A stretch of DNA of 64,000 bases from Phytophthora colocasiae (taxonomy: Eukaryota > Oomycota > Peronosporomycetes > Peronosporales > Peronosporaceae), in NCBI GenBank assembly GCA_018806915.1, contig JAGKQI010000096.1, positions 496,001-560,000 on the forward strand. The letters run 5' to 3'. A model generated the notes under the pieces. That model did not search any database, was not told the origin of the DNA, and was given only the letters and a program-made list of their open reading frames with translations. Made by a program: the position numbers and the translations under genes. Below, piece after piece: positions 43,901 to 53,703 of the stretch. Each line of letters begins with the position of its first letter. Positions within the stretch are counted from its first letter, which is position 1.

Positions 43901-44430
43901 AGTGCCGGCGAAAAGAGGCATGAAGATCAAAGCTTACAGTGACGCGGATTTTGCGGCCGACATCAGTGACCGTAAGTCCGTGAATGGGGTGGTTCTGGTG
44001 CTTGGTGGTGCTATCGTGGGATGGTTGTGCAAGAAACAGACTGGGGTTGCACTTTCCACGATGGAAGCCGAGTTCGTGGCTGCTTCACACGCGACCACCT
44101 AAATGCTCGGGTTAAGGGAGCTGCTGATAGAGATTGGTGTGGCTGTTGAAGAACCGATGGAGTTACGTGTCGACTATCAAGCCGCGATTAAGCAAATAGA
44201 AGGAGAGGATACTTTCGGAAGAGCGAAGCACATCAATGTGCGTCACAAGTTCACTAAAGATTTGTGCAAGAAAGGTGTGATCGAGGTCGAGTACTGTCAG
44301 TCAAAGAAGATGATTGCGGACTTACTGACGAAGGCGCTCGCGGCGCCACGTTTAAAGGAGTTGAGGGTGCTGGTCGGTTTGCAAGAAGAGGCTACAGCGG
44401 ATGATTTGCAACTCCGTGCGTGTCGAGAAG
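40961..44430 (+). pseudogene. Copia pol (protease, integrase, RT, RNase H), broken
   Basis: Reading in order: protease site WVLDSGAS near 41165-41190, immediately followed by a TGA; GAG-pre-integrase FHERLAHVSYDTIERM; the zinc-finger end NCLTCA, then TGA; integrase core (SDLKGPMTPADRRGN, VLRTDGGGKYRNVD, ASNQASNGKAERMHRTI), then TGA; RT (KWVFKTKTHADGAIERRKGR; LYGLKQAGRMWNQLL; catalytic YVDDLLVTG at about 43420); RNase H (KAYSDADFAADISDRKS; LSTMEAEFVAASHATT), then TAA; and a tail to 44501. At least five stop codons and one or two frameshifts (near 43170 and 43700) break it. It cannot encode a full polyprotein. Confidence 0.92.
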
Positions 44431-44433
44431 GAG

Positions 44434-44589
44434 TGTTGGAAACCACTGAATGGTTTCGGCCAGTTAGCAACCCCCGCGGAGATTACGAGTATAAGTCGTA
44501 GGTAACGGACGCTAGTCGATAAGGCCGAAGCAATAAACCAGTTCTACATTTACCATCAACTACTCAAGTCCCCTCTAGCCGATTCAATA
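44434..44589 (+). repeat. Copia 3' LTR
   Basis: 156 bp, the direct partner of 39443-39598, with the same ends. It is followed directly by the second CCTCC. Confidence 0.95.
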
Positions 44590-44594
44590 CCTCC

Positions 44595-45422
44595 GAGCCA
44601 GAGTAGCCTACACATTCTCAATAGGGTTGAGATCGGGGGAGCGAGCAGGCCAGTCCAAAAGCTGCACCCCGATCTCTTTGAAAAATGACTTGCTTTCTTC
44701 CGAGGCATGAATCGAAGCATTGTCCTGCATAAAAACAAAATCGGTGCCGTAGTTGCGGTGAGCAAACGGGAGCTGAAGCTCCGAGATAATGTAGATGTAG
44801 CTCAGCGAGTTCTGGCGGCGCTTCAGCACCACCAACTCGGACTTTACCTTGACCCCAAATGCCGCCACACCATCAGAGACCCTCCCCCGTTTTGGCGACG
44901 CAATCAGCGACGAGGAAGGTTCCTCAGGTCTCTCCAGTAGTTCTTGTACCCATCGGGGCCATCTAAGTTAAACTTCTTTTCATCTGAAAAGATGATCAAC
45001 GGCCATACAACCTCCTTTTGCGCCGCTGTTGAGAGCCTTTCAGCGAACTCAAGACGAGCAACCATGTGCACCTTCGTAAGCGGTAGTGTACGGTCCATTT
45101 TAGAGTAAACAAGGAAGTCTACCCGAGACAGAAGCCTCTGGACCGTACGCACGGAGCACGGTAGCTTGTAGTCAGCCTTCAACTCGGTCGCAGAGAACAT
45201 GCCGGTGGCGGCAGCACGCACGACCTGACGTATTTGTCTGTCAGTGAGCGCCGGCGGGCTCCCTCCCTTCTTTTCTCGCTTTCCCATGGTCTTGTTGGCG
45301 TAGCTGACTCCGTTTGGCGAGCGCTGGAGGCTCTTGGCAATCGCACGGACACTACGCCCAGCCTCACTGAGGCCCTTCATGCGGCCGCGCTCTTCGTCGG
45401 TGATGTGGGGGCCTCGCCCCAT
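44595..45422 (-). pseudogene. Tc1/mariner transposase, N-terminal and catalytic part
   Basis: From the ATG at 45422 (MGRGPHITDEERGRMKGL) come the helix-turn-helix pair (EAGRSVRAIAKSLQRSPNGV, then LTDRQIRQVVRAAATG). The DDE core follows: IIFSDEKKFNLDGPDG (first Asp), MQDNASIHAS (second Asp) and RSPDLNPIENV (third acidic residue region). It is broken by a stop and a 1-nt frameshift near 44870-44905, between YWRDLRNLPRR and AAFGVKVKSELVVL, and by TGG to TAG just after NPIENV. Copia is inserted a few codons later. The missing C-terminus is at 39274-39442. Confidence 0.9.
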
Positions 45423-45460
45423 ACTGAAAATAGTACAATGAGGCCAGTTCACACATCTGC

Positions 45461-45699
45461 CTCTATAAATTGCATTGTGAAATCAAGTCAAAATTGTGTC
45501 CCAAAGTTTTGTCGCGGTGCATTTTGCCGTCAGTTGTATGCCAGCCACCCGTAGTTCTCAGAAATCTTTGGTCAGCGTCACTAGTCCCGTATTAGCCTAT
45601 CCAACAGCAGAAACATATTTAAATAGGACCTCCTAACTCTTTCTAGAAGCCGAGCTATAGCCTAAAACCTCGCTGTCCCAAAGGTTTTGTCGCTGAGTG
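45461..45699 (-). repeat. Right terminal inverted repeat of Tc1/mariner element
   Basis: About 239 bp, the inverted partner of 39056-39280. The flanking dinucleotide is CA where the other side has TA, so the target duplication has one change or the end has drifted. Confidence 0.9.
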
Positions 45700-46469
45700 C
45701 ACCTCGGTTTTCTTGAGTAGCTAACAACAAAATTATACTTAAAGTGTTCAACAAAAATGAAATATCGTTAATCTTTAAGGTGTTTCCTACAACAACAATC
45801 GGATCGTAAAATTAACGAAACCAGCACAACCCCCGGCCAAAATGCAAGGGATTGACAATTTTCATGGTGCAACTAGATCATCGGTGTCAAAGTTAAAAAC
45901 ATCGACTTCAAGTACTTCTGAAGTATAATCCTCCTTCTTATATGTGCGCGGACTGTTTTAAACAGCCACCTGTGGTGCATCAGATAGAGCAACATACATA
46001 ATTGTCATGACATATTCAATATCACAAGTGAATGCGAAAAACTGAACATAAAATTGTAAAAACTACATTATCCAAAGAATCAACGAAGCTGGAAGGCAAG
46101 GTGTCTACATCAACTAAGGAACAATAAAATGAACTACAATTCCTCTAACATAAAGCGAAATGAAAGAAAGATTAAAATTTACTTCAAGTACCACTTAAAA
46201 AATCAAAAGTAAAAAAACTTTCTCATCACTACCGAAGTGAACACTAAAGAATCAAAAGCATGCAAAACAAATATTCATGAGATTAAGTATGCACACAGTC
46301 TTTGATACATACACCCAGAACAGGTTTTATTGCTCATCTTTTCTTGAGTAGTCTACTAGACTACGATACACTGAACAGGTTTTGATCCTTAATATTAAAA
46401 GGTTTTCCTGAGTGTCTTTTTTCAAAACACGTATTGTGCTTCCCGTCCAAAATTGCCCTTTTCGCCAGT
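45700..46469. other. AT-rich spacer with repeated terminal-repeat-like motifs
   Basis: About 770 nt without a gene. It begins with GGTTTTCTTGAGTAGCTAAC and later has GAACAGGTTTTATTGCTC...TCTTGAGTAG (46317-46351) and a related copy at 46361-46414. These look like degenerate copies of the end of one transposon type. Confidence 0.5.
46361..46414 (+). repeat. Left member of an inverted repeat pair
   Basis: Core GAACAGGTTTTGATCCTT ... AAAAGGTTTTCCTGAGTG. Its reverse-complement partner is at 49641-49687. Together they bracket the + strand half of the Gypsy element. Confidence 0.7.
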
Positions 46470-48690
46470 AAGAGCAAGGTCAGGAATGGCCTACGCCACG
46501 AACAAAGCAAGAACTCCAGTCATTCGTCGGGACCTGTGTATATGTGATGAGATTTTGTGAGGGGTTCGGCGATCTGATCGCTCCGTTAACGGAGTTGACC
46601 AAAGGAAAAAGTTGCCGAGATCCGATCAAATTTGGTGAAAAGGAGCAGCAGGCATTCGACGAGCTCAAGCGAAGGCTTTCTTCTCCGCCTATTCTTGCTC
46701 ATCCGGATTTTACTAAACCATTCCACGTTGCGGTGGATGCGTCCGATTTCGCCATAGGTGGCTATCTCTTCCAGTTTGACAACTTGGAACACGAACGGGT
46801 AATTGCCTTCAACAGCAGAAAACTCTCCAAAGCAGAACTCATCTATCCGACGCGGGAAAAAGAGCTACTAGCGGCGTTACATGCAACGGGAACCTGGAAA
46901 GTATACCTGATCGACCGCCCATTCTTCATAAATACCGATTACCGAACCATCGAAGGAATTCTGCAACAGCAGACGTGCAGCCAACGCCTTGCACGTTGGC
47001 TCAACGAGCTTGCTCTTTTTCAGCCGCAGTTTCAATGGGTAGCAGGTAGTACGGATGTTGTAGTGGACACGATCTCTCGAAACCCAAACTGGAATGATGG
47101 AAGCAGTCGGGCTGTAAGTCTTTCAGCATTACTGAAGTCACTCACGAGCCTGGAACCTGCGGAAGAAGGAGCATTATTTGCTCAAACAACTCAAACTTCA
47201 GTCAACATTACTGCTGAGTGCACTCGCTGTTACAATTCGGATAAACATTTTGGTCCTGTATGGCGCACACTCTCCAGTAATTCCAGCAGGCCACGCCAAT
47301 TCCAGCGTTACGAATTGCTTAATGGACTACTTTACTTTCGTATTCGTCCTGGGGCTCCAGCGCGATTATGCATTCCGGCTAATACTACACTAAAAAACAC
47401 TGTGCTGCATGAGGAGCACGATGTACCTACTGGAGGGCAAGCCAAGACCCAACTCCTAGTTGCAACTAAATTTTACTGGCCGGGAATGGCGAAGTTTATC
47501 CAAAGCTACGTCGAGAGCTGTGAAATGTGCGAGGTAAACCAACAGGCCACCTGCACCCCCTCGGGATTCCAGAGAAACGCTGGACGGACATCAGTATGGA
47601 CTTCATGACGAAATTACCTGAAGCAGAGAATGGTTTCGATGCCATCCTTGTAATTGTTGACAGATTGAGCAAGCGCGCACATTTCCTACCTACGACAACA
47701 AGCGCGTCAACAATGGAGACAGCGAAGCTTTTTCGTGATTTTTATCAGCGTCTTCATGGAATACCTCGCTCTATTGTGTCTATCGTGTCTGACCGTGACG
47801 TGAAATTTACTGCACAGCTGTGGAAGAATCTTATGGAGTTGCAAGATACCAAGCTTCATCTCAGTACTGCATTCAAACCGTCGACGGACGGCCATTCTGA
47901 GGTCACCAATAAGGTGCTTATCGACTATCTCCGCCACTTTATTAGTCCGCATCACAACAACTGGGATGAAATGCTATCGCTGACTGAGTTTGTATACAAC
48001 TCACGGGTCCAAGAATCCATTGTGATGTCGCCTTTTGTGGCTGACCTGGGATACGAACCACGCTCGGTTGCAGATTGCACCCTTCCAGAGCCTAGTGTGC
48101 AGATAAGAGCAGCTACTTCATTTCTCCAACATCAACAAACAATCCTGAGTCAAGCACGAGATGCGATCGCTAAGGCCCAATCTAACTGGCAGCGAAAGTA
48201 CGACAACAACAGCCACACACGACATATACAGTCGGTGACGGTGTCCTTCTCAACACTTGAAACCTTAACCTGGACCACCTCGGTACTAACGGAGCACGGA
48301 AATTCGCGGCAAGGTTTATTGGACCTTACCGAATCTTGGAGATCACAGGTCCTGACCGCTACAAGCTCGAACTACCACCAGGACTTCGACTATTCAATGA
48401 ATTTCACATATCTCTCCTCCGCCCATACCACTACGATTTATCAGCAGGTCGAGTTAAACGAGTTTAACCTCTCCTGACTGCTGACGGAACGGTTGGTCAC
48501 TTGGTCGTTGCAGTAACAAAACACCGCAGGCGCAACAGGAAATCAGAATATTTCGTTCGCTGGCAGGATTCGACAATTCAACCATCTTGGGAACCACTGA
48601 CGAATCTTAGTCAAGTAACGGAATTAATTAGTCGATACCTCGACACTCTACCGAAAACTCGTGCTACCGCGCGTCTTGGGGGGGGGGGGG
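46470..48690 (+). pseudogene. Gypsy RNase H, integrase and chromodomain
   Basis: RNase H (about 46660-47080): FHVAVDASDFAIGGYLFQ, AFNSRKLSKAELIYPTREKE, FFINTDYRTIEGILQQQ. The integrase H2C2 finger is about 47400-47540 (VLHEEHDVPTGGQAKTQ; SYVESCEMCEVNQQ). Then a frameshift near 47550-47580, and the integrase core WTDISMDFMTKLPEAENGFD, VIVDRLSKRAHF, VSDRDVKFTAQLW, STDGHSEVTNKVLIDYL. A further frame change occurs near 48230, since the following ORF tail to 48477 does not look like pol. The chromodomain (about 48495-48640) reads TKHRRRNRKSEYFVRWQDST and PSWEPLTNLSQVTELISRYL; chromodomains of this kind steer insertion to marked chromatin. Broken, so not active by itself. Confidence 0.9.
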
Positions 48691-48692
48691 GG
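48678..48692 (+). other. Poly-G tract, presumed polypurine tract of Gypsy
   Basis: Fifteen G in a row, then AATTGGG, just before the 3' LTR. This is where the plus-strand primer (PPT) should lie. A pure G run is unusual and may be a slippage or assembly-prone site. Confidence 0.6.
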
Positions 48693-48695
48693 AAT

Positions 48696-48931
48696 TGGGA
48701 CGACGATGCGTCGCCATCGCGAATCAAGGTTGACAACACCGTTCGTTATGCAACGGACGTAGTAAAGATCCCAAGGAAACAACCGACGCTCACAGTGCTT
48801 GCTCCCTCCTGCTCCCTAGGTAACGGATATCTCCGATTCATATATTCAATACAGCAGTCTTCAATTTCCTTTCCAACAACAAGTCTTCTCTTCTATCTAT
48901 CAAAGACTCCGTTCGTCTACAGATCACGTGA
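48696..48931 (+). repeat. Gypsy 3' LTR
   Basis: About 236 bp starting TGGGACGACGATGCGTCGCC and ending near GATCACGTGA, where similarity to the other LTR (53252-53490) stops. The two LTRs differ at scattered positions and by short indels. Confidence 0.85.
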
Positions 48932-49640
48932 AACTTGCGCAGAGATATTAGTTCGACAGGCAGGTCTTAAAGAAGGATCGGAGAGAATAAAAGGAGAAGC
49001 CTTGTGTCTTGGAGCTGGTAAGAGAAGTTGAAGAATGGGCTTGTGTGGTGACATTTAATGCTCCACAACTGTTACAACAGTCCTGTGCGAACATGAATAT
49101 TAAATACACAGGGCTGTTGTAACAGCCCCCGCAAAACAAACTATCGCATTTAAATACGAATCGCGATTAAGCACACTACTGCGCCTTATGCTTATTTTAA
49201 GCCCTAGTACATCTCGAGATATTCAATAGCCGATCAGTAGTGTTCATCTAAAAATATGTCTCCATTTTCAAGGCCCCAAAATCTCGACATGTTTAGGAGA
49301 GCTGACGAGTCAATATTGCTCCGTTTTTAATGTATTGTATATTGGTGGAAAGAACGTGTGAATAGCAGGTTAATTAGAGTATTTTTAAGTCTATTCCCAG
49401 GTTTCAAACTTTTGATGTCCGATTATGCACGAATTTTGATTGGTTAACTTCAAACGCGATTATCTCGACAGAAAAGTTACATTAGCATCAGTTTGTTTTG
49501 CGGGGTCTCTCTTGTAAATTTTACAAGAGGTAGCCCTTGTTTTGATATTGATGACCTTTATTTTCTTTGACTTCCATTGTCAGATTTATCATTTTTTGGC
49601 AGGGTTGTGCAATTGTTTTTCTTGTCTCATTGTTATTTGG
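48932..49640. other. Spacer after the Gypsy 3' LTR, no gene
   Basis: About 700 nt, AT-rich. Contains a perfect-looking hairpin near 49058-49128 (CTGTTACAACAGTCCTGTG and its inverted partner CACAGGGCTGTTGTAACAG, one mismatch). No coding frame. Confidence 0.5.
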
Positions 49641-49687
49641 CTACTCAGGAAAACCTTAAAGGATTAAACCTGTTCACCGTAGTAGGA
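49641..49687 (-). repeat. Right member of an inverted repeat pair
   Basis: Reads CTACTCAGGAAAACCTTAAA and GGATTAAACCTGTTCACCG on +, the inverted counterpart of 46361-46414 with a few changes. Could be the end of a DNA transposon or the product of a duplicated segment. Confidence 0.7.
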
Positions 49688-50640
49688 TGTGGTTATTAAC
49701 GCTTTTGTATTGTAGGTTCTATACAAAATTTCCCTCGGCGATTCGTTCAACCAACCGCCAACGAATCGCCGCACCTCTCAAAACGCATTGCGTTTTAAAA
49801 GTGCACGAAGCTTGCCGCCTTCAACCAGTCACCGCCTATAACCAGCTGCTAGTCACGCCCAAATGGCACGAGCTAGAGGCCCTACAACGGCTTAGTTGCC
49901 CCAACCTTAAATGTTGGCGAGAATTCTCCACGCTTAGATCAAGAGCAACGAGTGTCGCCGTACCCATTACAGAAACGAACGCCACCACCACGCGCTCCAT
50001 ATCCTGGGACACCTCGGCCTCGCCAAAGGCCTCGTCGTTCACCCGAAGCGACACCTCCTACACGAGTTGCATCGCGTTTAGTACCTCCGCTACGCCAGCG
50101 AGGTCGAAACACCTCATATTCGACAGAACAACCGGGTACAGAGTCGTTATCTACGCCCGATCGTTCGGGATCGACTCCATCATCCACACAGGCAAAGCGA
50201 CTTCAGCTTCTAGTGCAGCCGATTGTCAAGAACTGCGTCACACAGCATGCAGAAGACCTCGAAGACTTTGTTACTATCGGGTCATCATTTCAAGAGATTA
50301 TGCAGAAATTGTGGCAGCAATTCAGCTCTCGAGTAAAAGGACTGGCCGTGAAACGAACGGTACATGGACACTAGGAGAAGCTCCGCCTTCGACAGCTAGG
50401 AGTAAGATCATGCAGTTTAAATTGGATCGCCACCTCATCAGCAGCACGAAGTCAGACGTCACTTGGGATCGCTGGATTACAGCTAGACGTGGAGAAACAG
50501 TCAAGTTGTTGATCTATGAGTACGGCATGTAAAACTAGAGACATAGCGGACTTTATGGCTGGTTGCATTCAGCCACCGGAGGTGGACCGTTCTGCAGCGG
50601 AGAGCAACAACCCTAAAGATTATTACCCAATCAGGTCAGT
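49688..50640 (+). pseudogene. Degenerate coding remnant of unknown mobile element
   Basis: Overlapping frames change several times. One (about 49952-50374) reads AEDLEDFVTIGSSFQEIMQK, LWQQFSSRVKGLAVKRTV; the next frame then reads WTLGEAPPSTARSKIMQF, KLDRHLISSTKSDVTWDRW and ETVKLLIYEYGM; another ends ADFMAGCIQPPEVDRSAAES. The first part is rich in Arg/Pro/Thr. The coding-like pieces suggest a broken transposon gene, but I cannot name the family. It separates the two Gypsy halves. Confidence 0.35.
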
Positions 50641-50663
50641 CTGGTGATTTGCCGGCGATTTGT

Positions 50664-51362
50664 TCAATGACCCATACGAACGCCTTCGTTGCCGATAAAA
50701 TCACCCAGACACGGGATTTCCATCGAACAAAAGGTGCATTTCTCGATCTTGACGTAGAGTTCTTGCTCCGCACACCGACTCAACACCTTTTCCGAGGCAA
50801 TTAAGTGATCATCTATGGAATCGAAACAGGTGAAGACGAATAAATCGTCAAAATACGTCTGACAACATTGGTGTAAGTCAGAGAATGCACGCACCAAACG
50901 ATTAAAGGAGGACGGACTGCTGGATATACCCATCGGCGTCACAAGATACTCGAATAATCCGTCAGGTGTTGCGAAAGCAGTGAACGGAATAGAATCTTCT
51001 GTAAGTTTGACCTGAAAGAATCCCCACAAGAGATCCATTGCTGAAAACAGCTTTCCACCAGCCATCGCCCGGAAAATATCATCTTTTCGTGGGATGGGGT
51101 TTGCTGGTACGCGGATCTTCGTGTTGATTCCGCGAAAATCATGAACAATTCGCCACTCGCCAGTACGCTTCTTCACGCAAAATATTGGAGCACAGTACGG
51201 CGAGATGGAAGGTCTAATCATCTTTGCTTCAAGCATCTCCAGAGTCCACGCACGAATAGCATCTCGCTGCTTATCGGAAACAGGGAATTGCTTGTGATGG
51301 ATCGGATCATCGTCTGTCACTTCAATTTTTGCATCCAGGCCTTCCTTGCGAGTAGATGGCAC
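50664..51362 (-). pseudogene. Gypsy reverse transcriptase
   Basis: The frame opens at 51362 and shows the RT blocks in order: MIRPSISPYCAPIFCVKKRT, EWRIVHDFRGINTKIRVPAN, FSAMDLLWGFFQVKLTED, FEYLVTPMGISSSPSSFNRL, catalytic TYFDDLFVF, and KIEKCTFCSMEIPCLGDFIG. It ends at a stop just after NEGVRMGH, where RNase H should follow. That missing part is like the start of the + strand fragment at 46470. Confidence 0.9.
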
Positions 51363-51744
51363 AGCAGGAAGGTGGGAGCGAAATACGTTATCGCAAAATT
51401 TGCTCAGAAGTGGATATGCTGGAGACGTTTTTTAAAATTTCCCATGCTTGTTCTGCCTTGGTAGGTTCGTCCGTAGGATTGACAAAGAAGCAAAACTCGT
51501 TGTCGCTTTCTCGTAGGAGGCGCTTTAATTTGCTCGCGCGAACTAGTCGAGTGTTTCCGTGTTTTGATTGATATCTGTGGCGAAAGTAATACCGCGTTAG
51601 TGCTTCTTCATCGGTCACACTAGACGGGGGAACACTAACACGTCGTCCACCTACACACGACTTGTTTGCGCTGCCACTCGATATCAGGATTAATATCCAC
51701 TAGCCAAGGCATTCCCAGGAGAACATCTTTTTGCTCGGGAATGT

Positions 51745-52140
51745 TCATAATAAAAGCCTTGGTACAATAAAATTGAAATCCCTCAAATTAAAATATAGTT
51801 TTGCAACCCGACGAGGTATCACTCTGGTCGCGCCGCCACCAAGTCGAAGAATCAACGGCTTGGCATATTCCTGCAAAGGCAATTTCAGAGTACTCGCGAG
51901 TTGTGGTGATACGGCGTTATATGACGCACCAATTTCGATAAATGCGGATACAGCTTGGTCACCTATGTGACCCTGCTGTTCCAAATAGCCATACAATTTT
52001 GTTGAAGCCGCATCAACAACCACTTTATCGTTACTGTAATTGAAGCAACGAGGTGTAGTTGGAGATGGACAACTGGCTTGACACTCAACAGCCGAATGGC
52101 CAACGGCTGCAGTGTCAATATCGGTGGGGCGCCAACCCAC
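51745..52140 (-). pseudogene. Gypsy aspartic protease region
   Basis: AVSAFIEIGASYNAVSPQLA sits where the retropepsin active site (usually D-S/T-G-A) should be; here the Asp-Ser-Gly reads E-I-G, so the catalytic Asp is lost. ILRLGGGATRVIPRRVAKLY resembles the flap and later strands. Inactive as written. Confidence 0.7.
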
Positions 52141-53167
52141 CGAAATCCCGTTTTTTGTTTGCCGCCATTGCCTTGCTGCCGATCGGGGCAAGCAGGAGCA
52201 ATGTGGCCGACATCGCCGCATGCATGACACGTTGGCACGAAATTCGGCGTTTTCGTCATTCTAGAACCCGGAGCCGTTTTACCCTTTCGGAGGGGTGGCT
52301 TTGCCGAGACGACCTGGGCCCTTCTGATTCTACTGATTCCGAGCATCCTCAAAACGCTGGGCATGCTCGATAGTCTTTTGTTGCGTTTGAGGAATATTTT
52401 GTGTGACTAGAAGTGTCAGAGCGCAAATGCTGCTGGTACAGCCAGCGTTTCACCAGTTCTGGAAGCTCGAGTGATGACCGCGAGAGCATGAGCATGAACC
52501 GAGCTGTATACTCATGTTGCGTACTAGTGACTTTAAGGTCGCGCAACTTAGAAAGCAACTTAAACTCGAAATCGCTTTCGAGACGGATCTGCTCCTTGAA
52601 CATGCACCATGTTCTGGGTTGGTCACCGAGGATGTTTTTGAACTATCGGTACCACGACATCGCATCCGGACCCAGAAAAAGGATGACCATGTCGACGAAC
52701 CGGGAGTCACAGCTGTCACGTTCTACTTCGTAATCTCGTATGTGCTCTTCTATGGCGAATAGCCACAACTCTAGATCCTCATTGGACTTTCCATAGAACT
52801 TAGGAATAGGCTTTGTGCTTTTGGCGAGTTGCACGCGACTGCTGGTCAAACATGGCTCGCTGGAAATTGCTCTGCTGTTCCATGAAGGCCTGGAACTGCT
52901 GCTGCTGCTGTTGCAGCTGCATCGCCTGCTGCTGTATAGCGAGCATAAGCATCAGCTGACTAACACCACCGTCATTCATTCCCGCCCCGGAGAAAATTGC
53001 GGTGGAGGTGACGCAGCGTTTGATACACCTGTGACTGGTGGTACAGTAGCACCGCTTGTGCTGTGTCCAGGGTCAGATGGAGGATTCATGGGCTCGTCGT
53101 CCATACAGGGTTGCTGGCGAGGTCTCAAATTCGGTGAGTTTTCTTCGGCAGCGCGGGGTGCCTTCAT
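51963..53167 (-). pseudogene. Gypsy gag
   Basis: The minus-strand ATG 53167 begins MKAPRAAEENSPNLRPRQQP. A frame change leads to a Gln-rich stretch (LQQQQQQFQAFMEQQSNFQR), then KFYGKSNEDLELWLFAIEEH and VDMVILFLGPDAMSWYR, and, in a further frame, CMFKEQIRLESDFEFKLLSK with the retrotransposon gag pattern. The knuckle CHACGDVGHIAPAC lies near 52210-52255. At least three frame changes make it non-functional. Confidence 0.85.
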
Positions 53168-53251
53168 CCAGTGGAATCGGACTTATTCGGATAGATACGG
53201 TAGTCTCTCGGGAGTTGATTGTACAGCGTTTCTCACTCTAATTTCGAAATT

Positions 53252-53490
53252 GTCACGTGATCTGTAGACGAACGGGGTCTTTGATAGATAGAAGAGAAGA
53301 CTTGTTGTTGGAAAAGAAAATTGAAGACTGCTGTATTGAATATTTGAGTCGGAGATATCCGTTACGTAGGGTGCAGGAGGGAGCGAGCACTGTGAGCGTC
53401 GGTTGTTTCCTTGGGATCTTTTACTACGTCCGTTGCATAACGAACGGTGTTGTCAACCTTGAGTCGCGATGGCGACGCATCGTCGTCACA
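53252..53490 (-). repeat. Gypsy 5' LTR (minus orientation)
   Basis: About 239 bp; its reverse complement starts TGTGACGACGATGCGTCGCC and ends near GATCACGTGA, matching 48696-48931. Minus-strand gag begins downstream. Confidence 0.85.
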
Positions 53491-53703
53491 GAAAATCATT
53501 AGAGGTTTCTGTGTGGAGCATTCCCGGTCCGTTCAAGATTATGGAACGTAAAAGATGCATTTAGGCTTGTTTAGGGCTATCAACCAGGAATTCAGTCGCA
53601 ATTTGTCCTGAGAAATGCAGATTCTCAGGAATGAATTCTCGGTTGAGAGTCTTGCCAAAACCGATTTTCTCGCGCAGCGTCTTCCAATTGTTCTCACAGC
53701 GCG

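Larger units (their letters stand above)
39443..44589 (+). mobile_element. Ty1/Copia LTR retrotransposon inserted in the Tc1/mariner element
   Basis: 5.15 kb, bounded by two 156-bp LTRs and a perfect 5-bp target duplication CCTCC (39438-39442 and 44590-44594). Domain order gag, protease, integrase, RT, RNase H is the Copia order. The LTRs differ at roughly a dozen sites, so the insertion is not very recent. A purine-rich tract (GAGAAGGAG) precedes the right LTR, as expected for a polypurine tract. Confidence 0.95.
39056..45699 (-). mobile_element. Tc1/mariner element with IR/DR-type long terminal repeats, interrupted by Copia
   Basis: Left (39056-39280) and right (45461-45699) ends are inverted copies of each other. 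Both outer ends start CACTCAGCGACAAAACCTTT, and the left end is preceded by TA, the Tc1/mariner target. Each arm has two copies of a short motif, GCGACAAAACCTTTGGGAC at the outer end and GCGACAAAACTTTGGGAC at the inner end, i.e. the IR/DR layout known from Sleeping Beauty-like elements. The left arm lacks about 16 bp (near 39087) present in the right arm. Removing the inserted Copia element (39443-44589 plus one target copy) leaves an element of about 1.5 kb, normal for the family. Confidence 0.9.
46470..48931 (+). mobile_element. Ty3/Gypsy chromovirus, 3' half with LTR
   Basis: Begins inside pol just upstream of RNase H (TPRTKQELQSFVGTC) and ends with a 3' LTR. The matching 5' half (gag, protease, RT) lies at 50664-53490 in the opposite orientation. 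The chromodomain at the end of integrase places it among chromoviruses. Confidence 0.9.
50664..53490 (-). mobile_element. Ty3/Gypsy, 5' half (LTR, gag, protease, RT) in inverse orientation
   Basis: Read on the minus strand: 5' LTR (53490-53252), gag, CCHC knuckle, protease, and RT ending near 50664. It stops at about the point in pol where the + strand fragment at 46470 begins. The two parts could be one element torn by an inversion, or two deleted copies. Confidence 0.85.

Noticed and set aside
49687..50532. 281-codon + strand frame as an intact gene
   Set aside because: Coding-like phrases switch between frames within it, so it is debris and not one protein.
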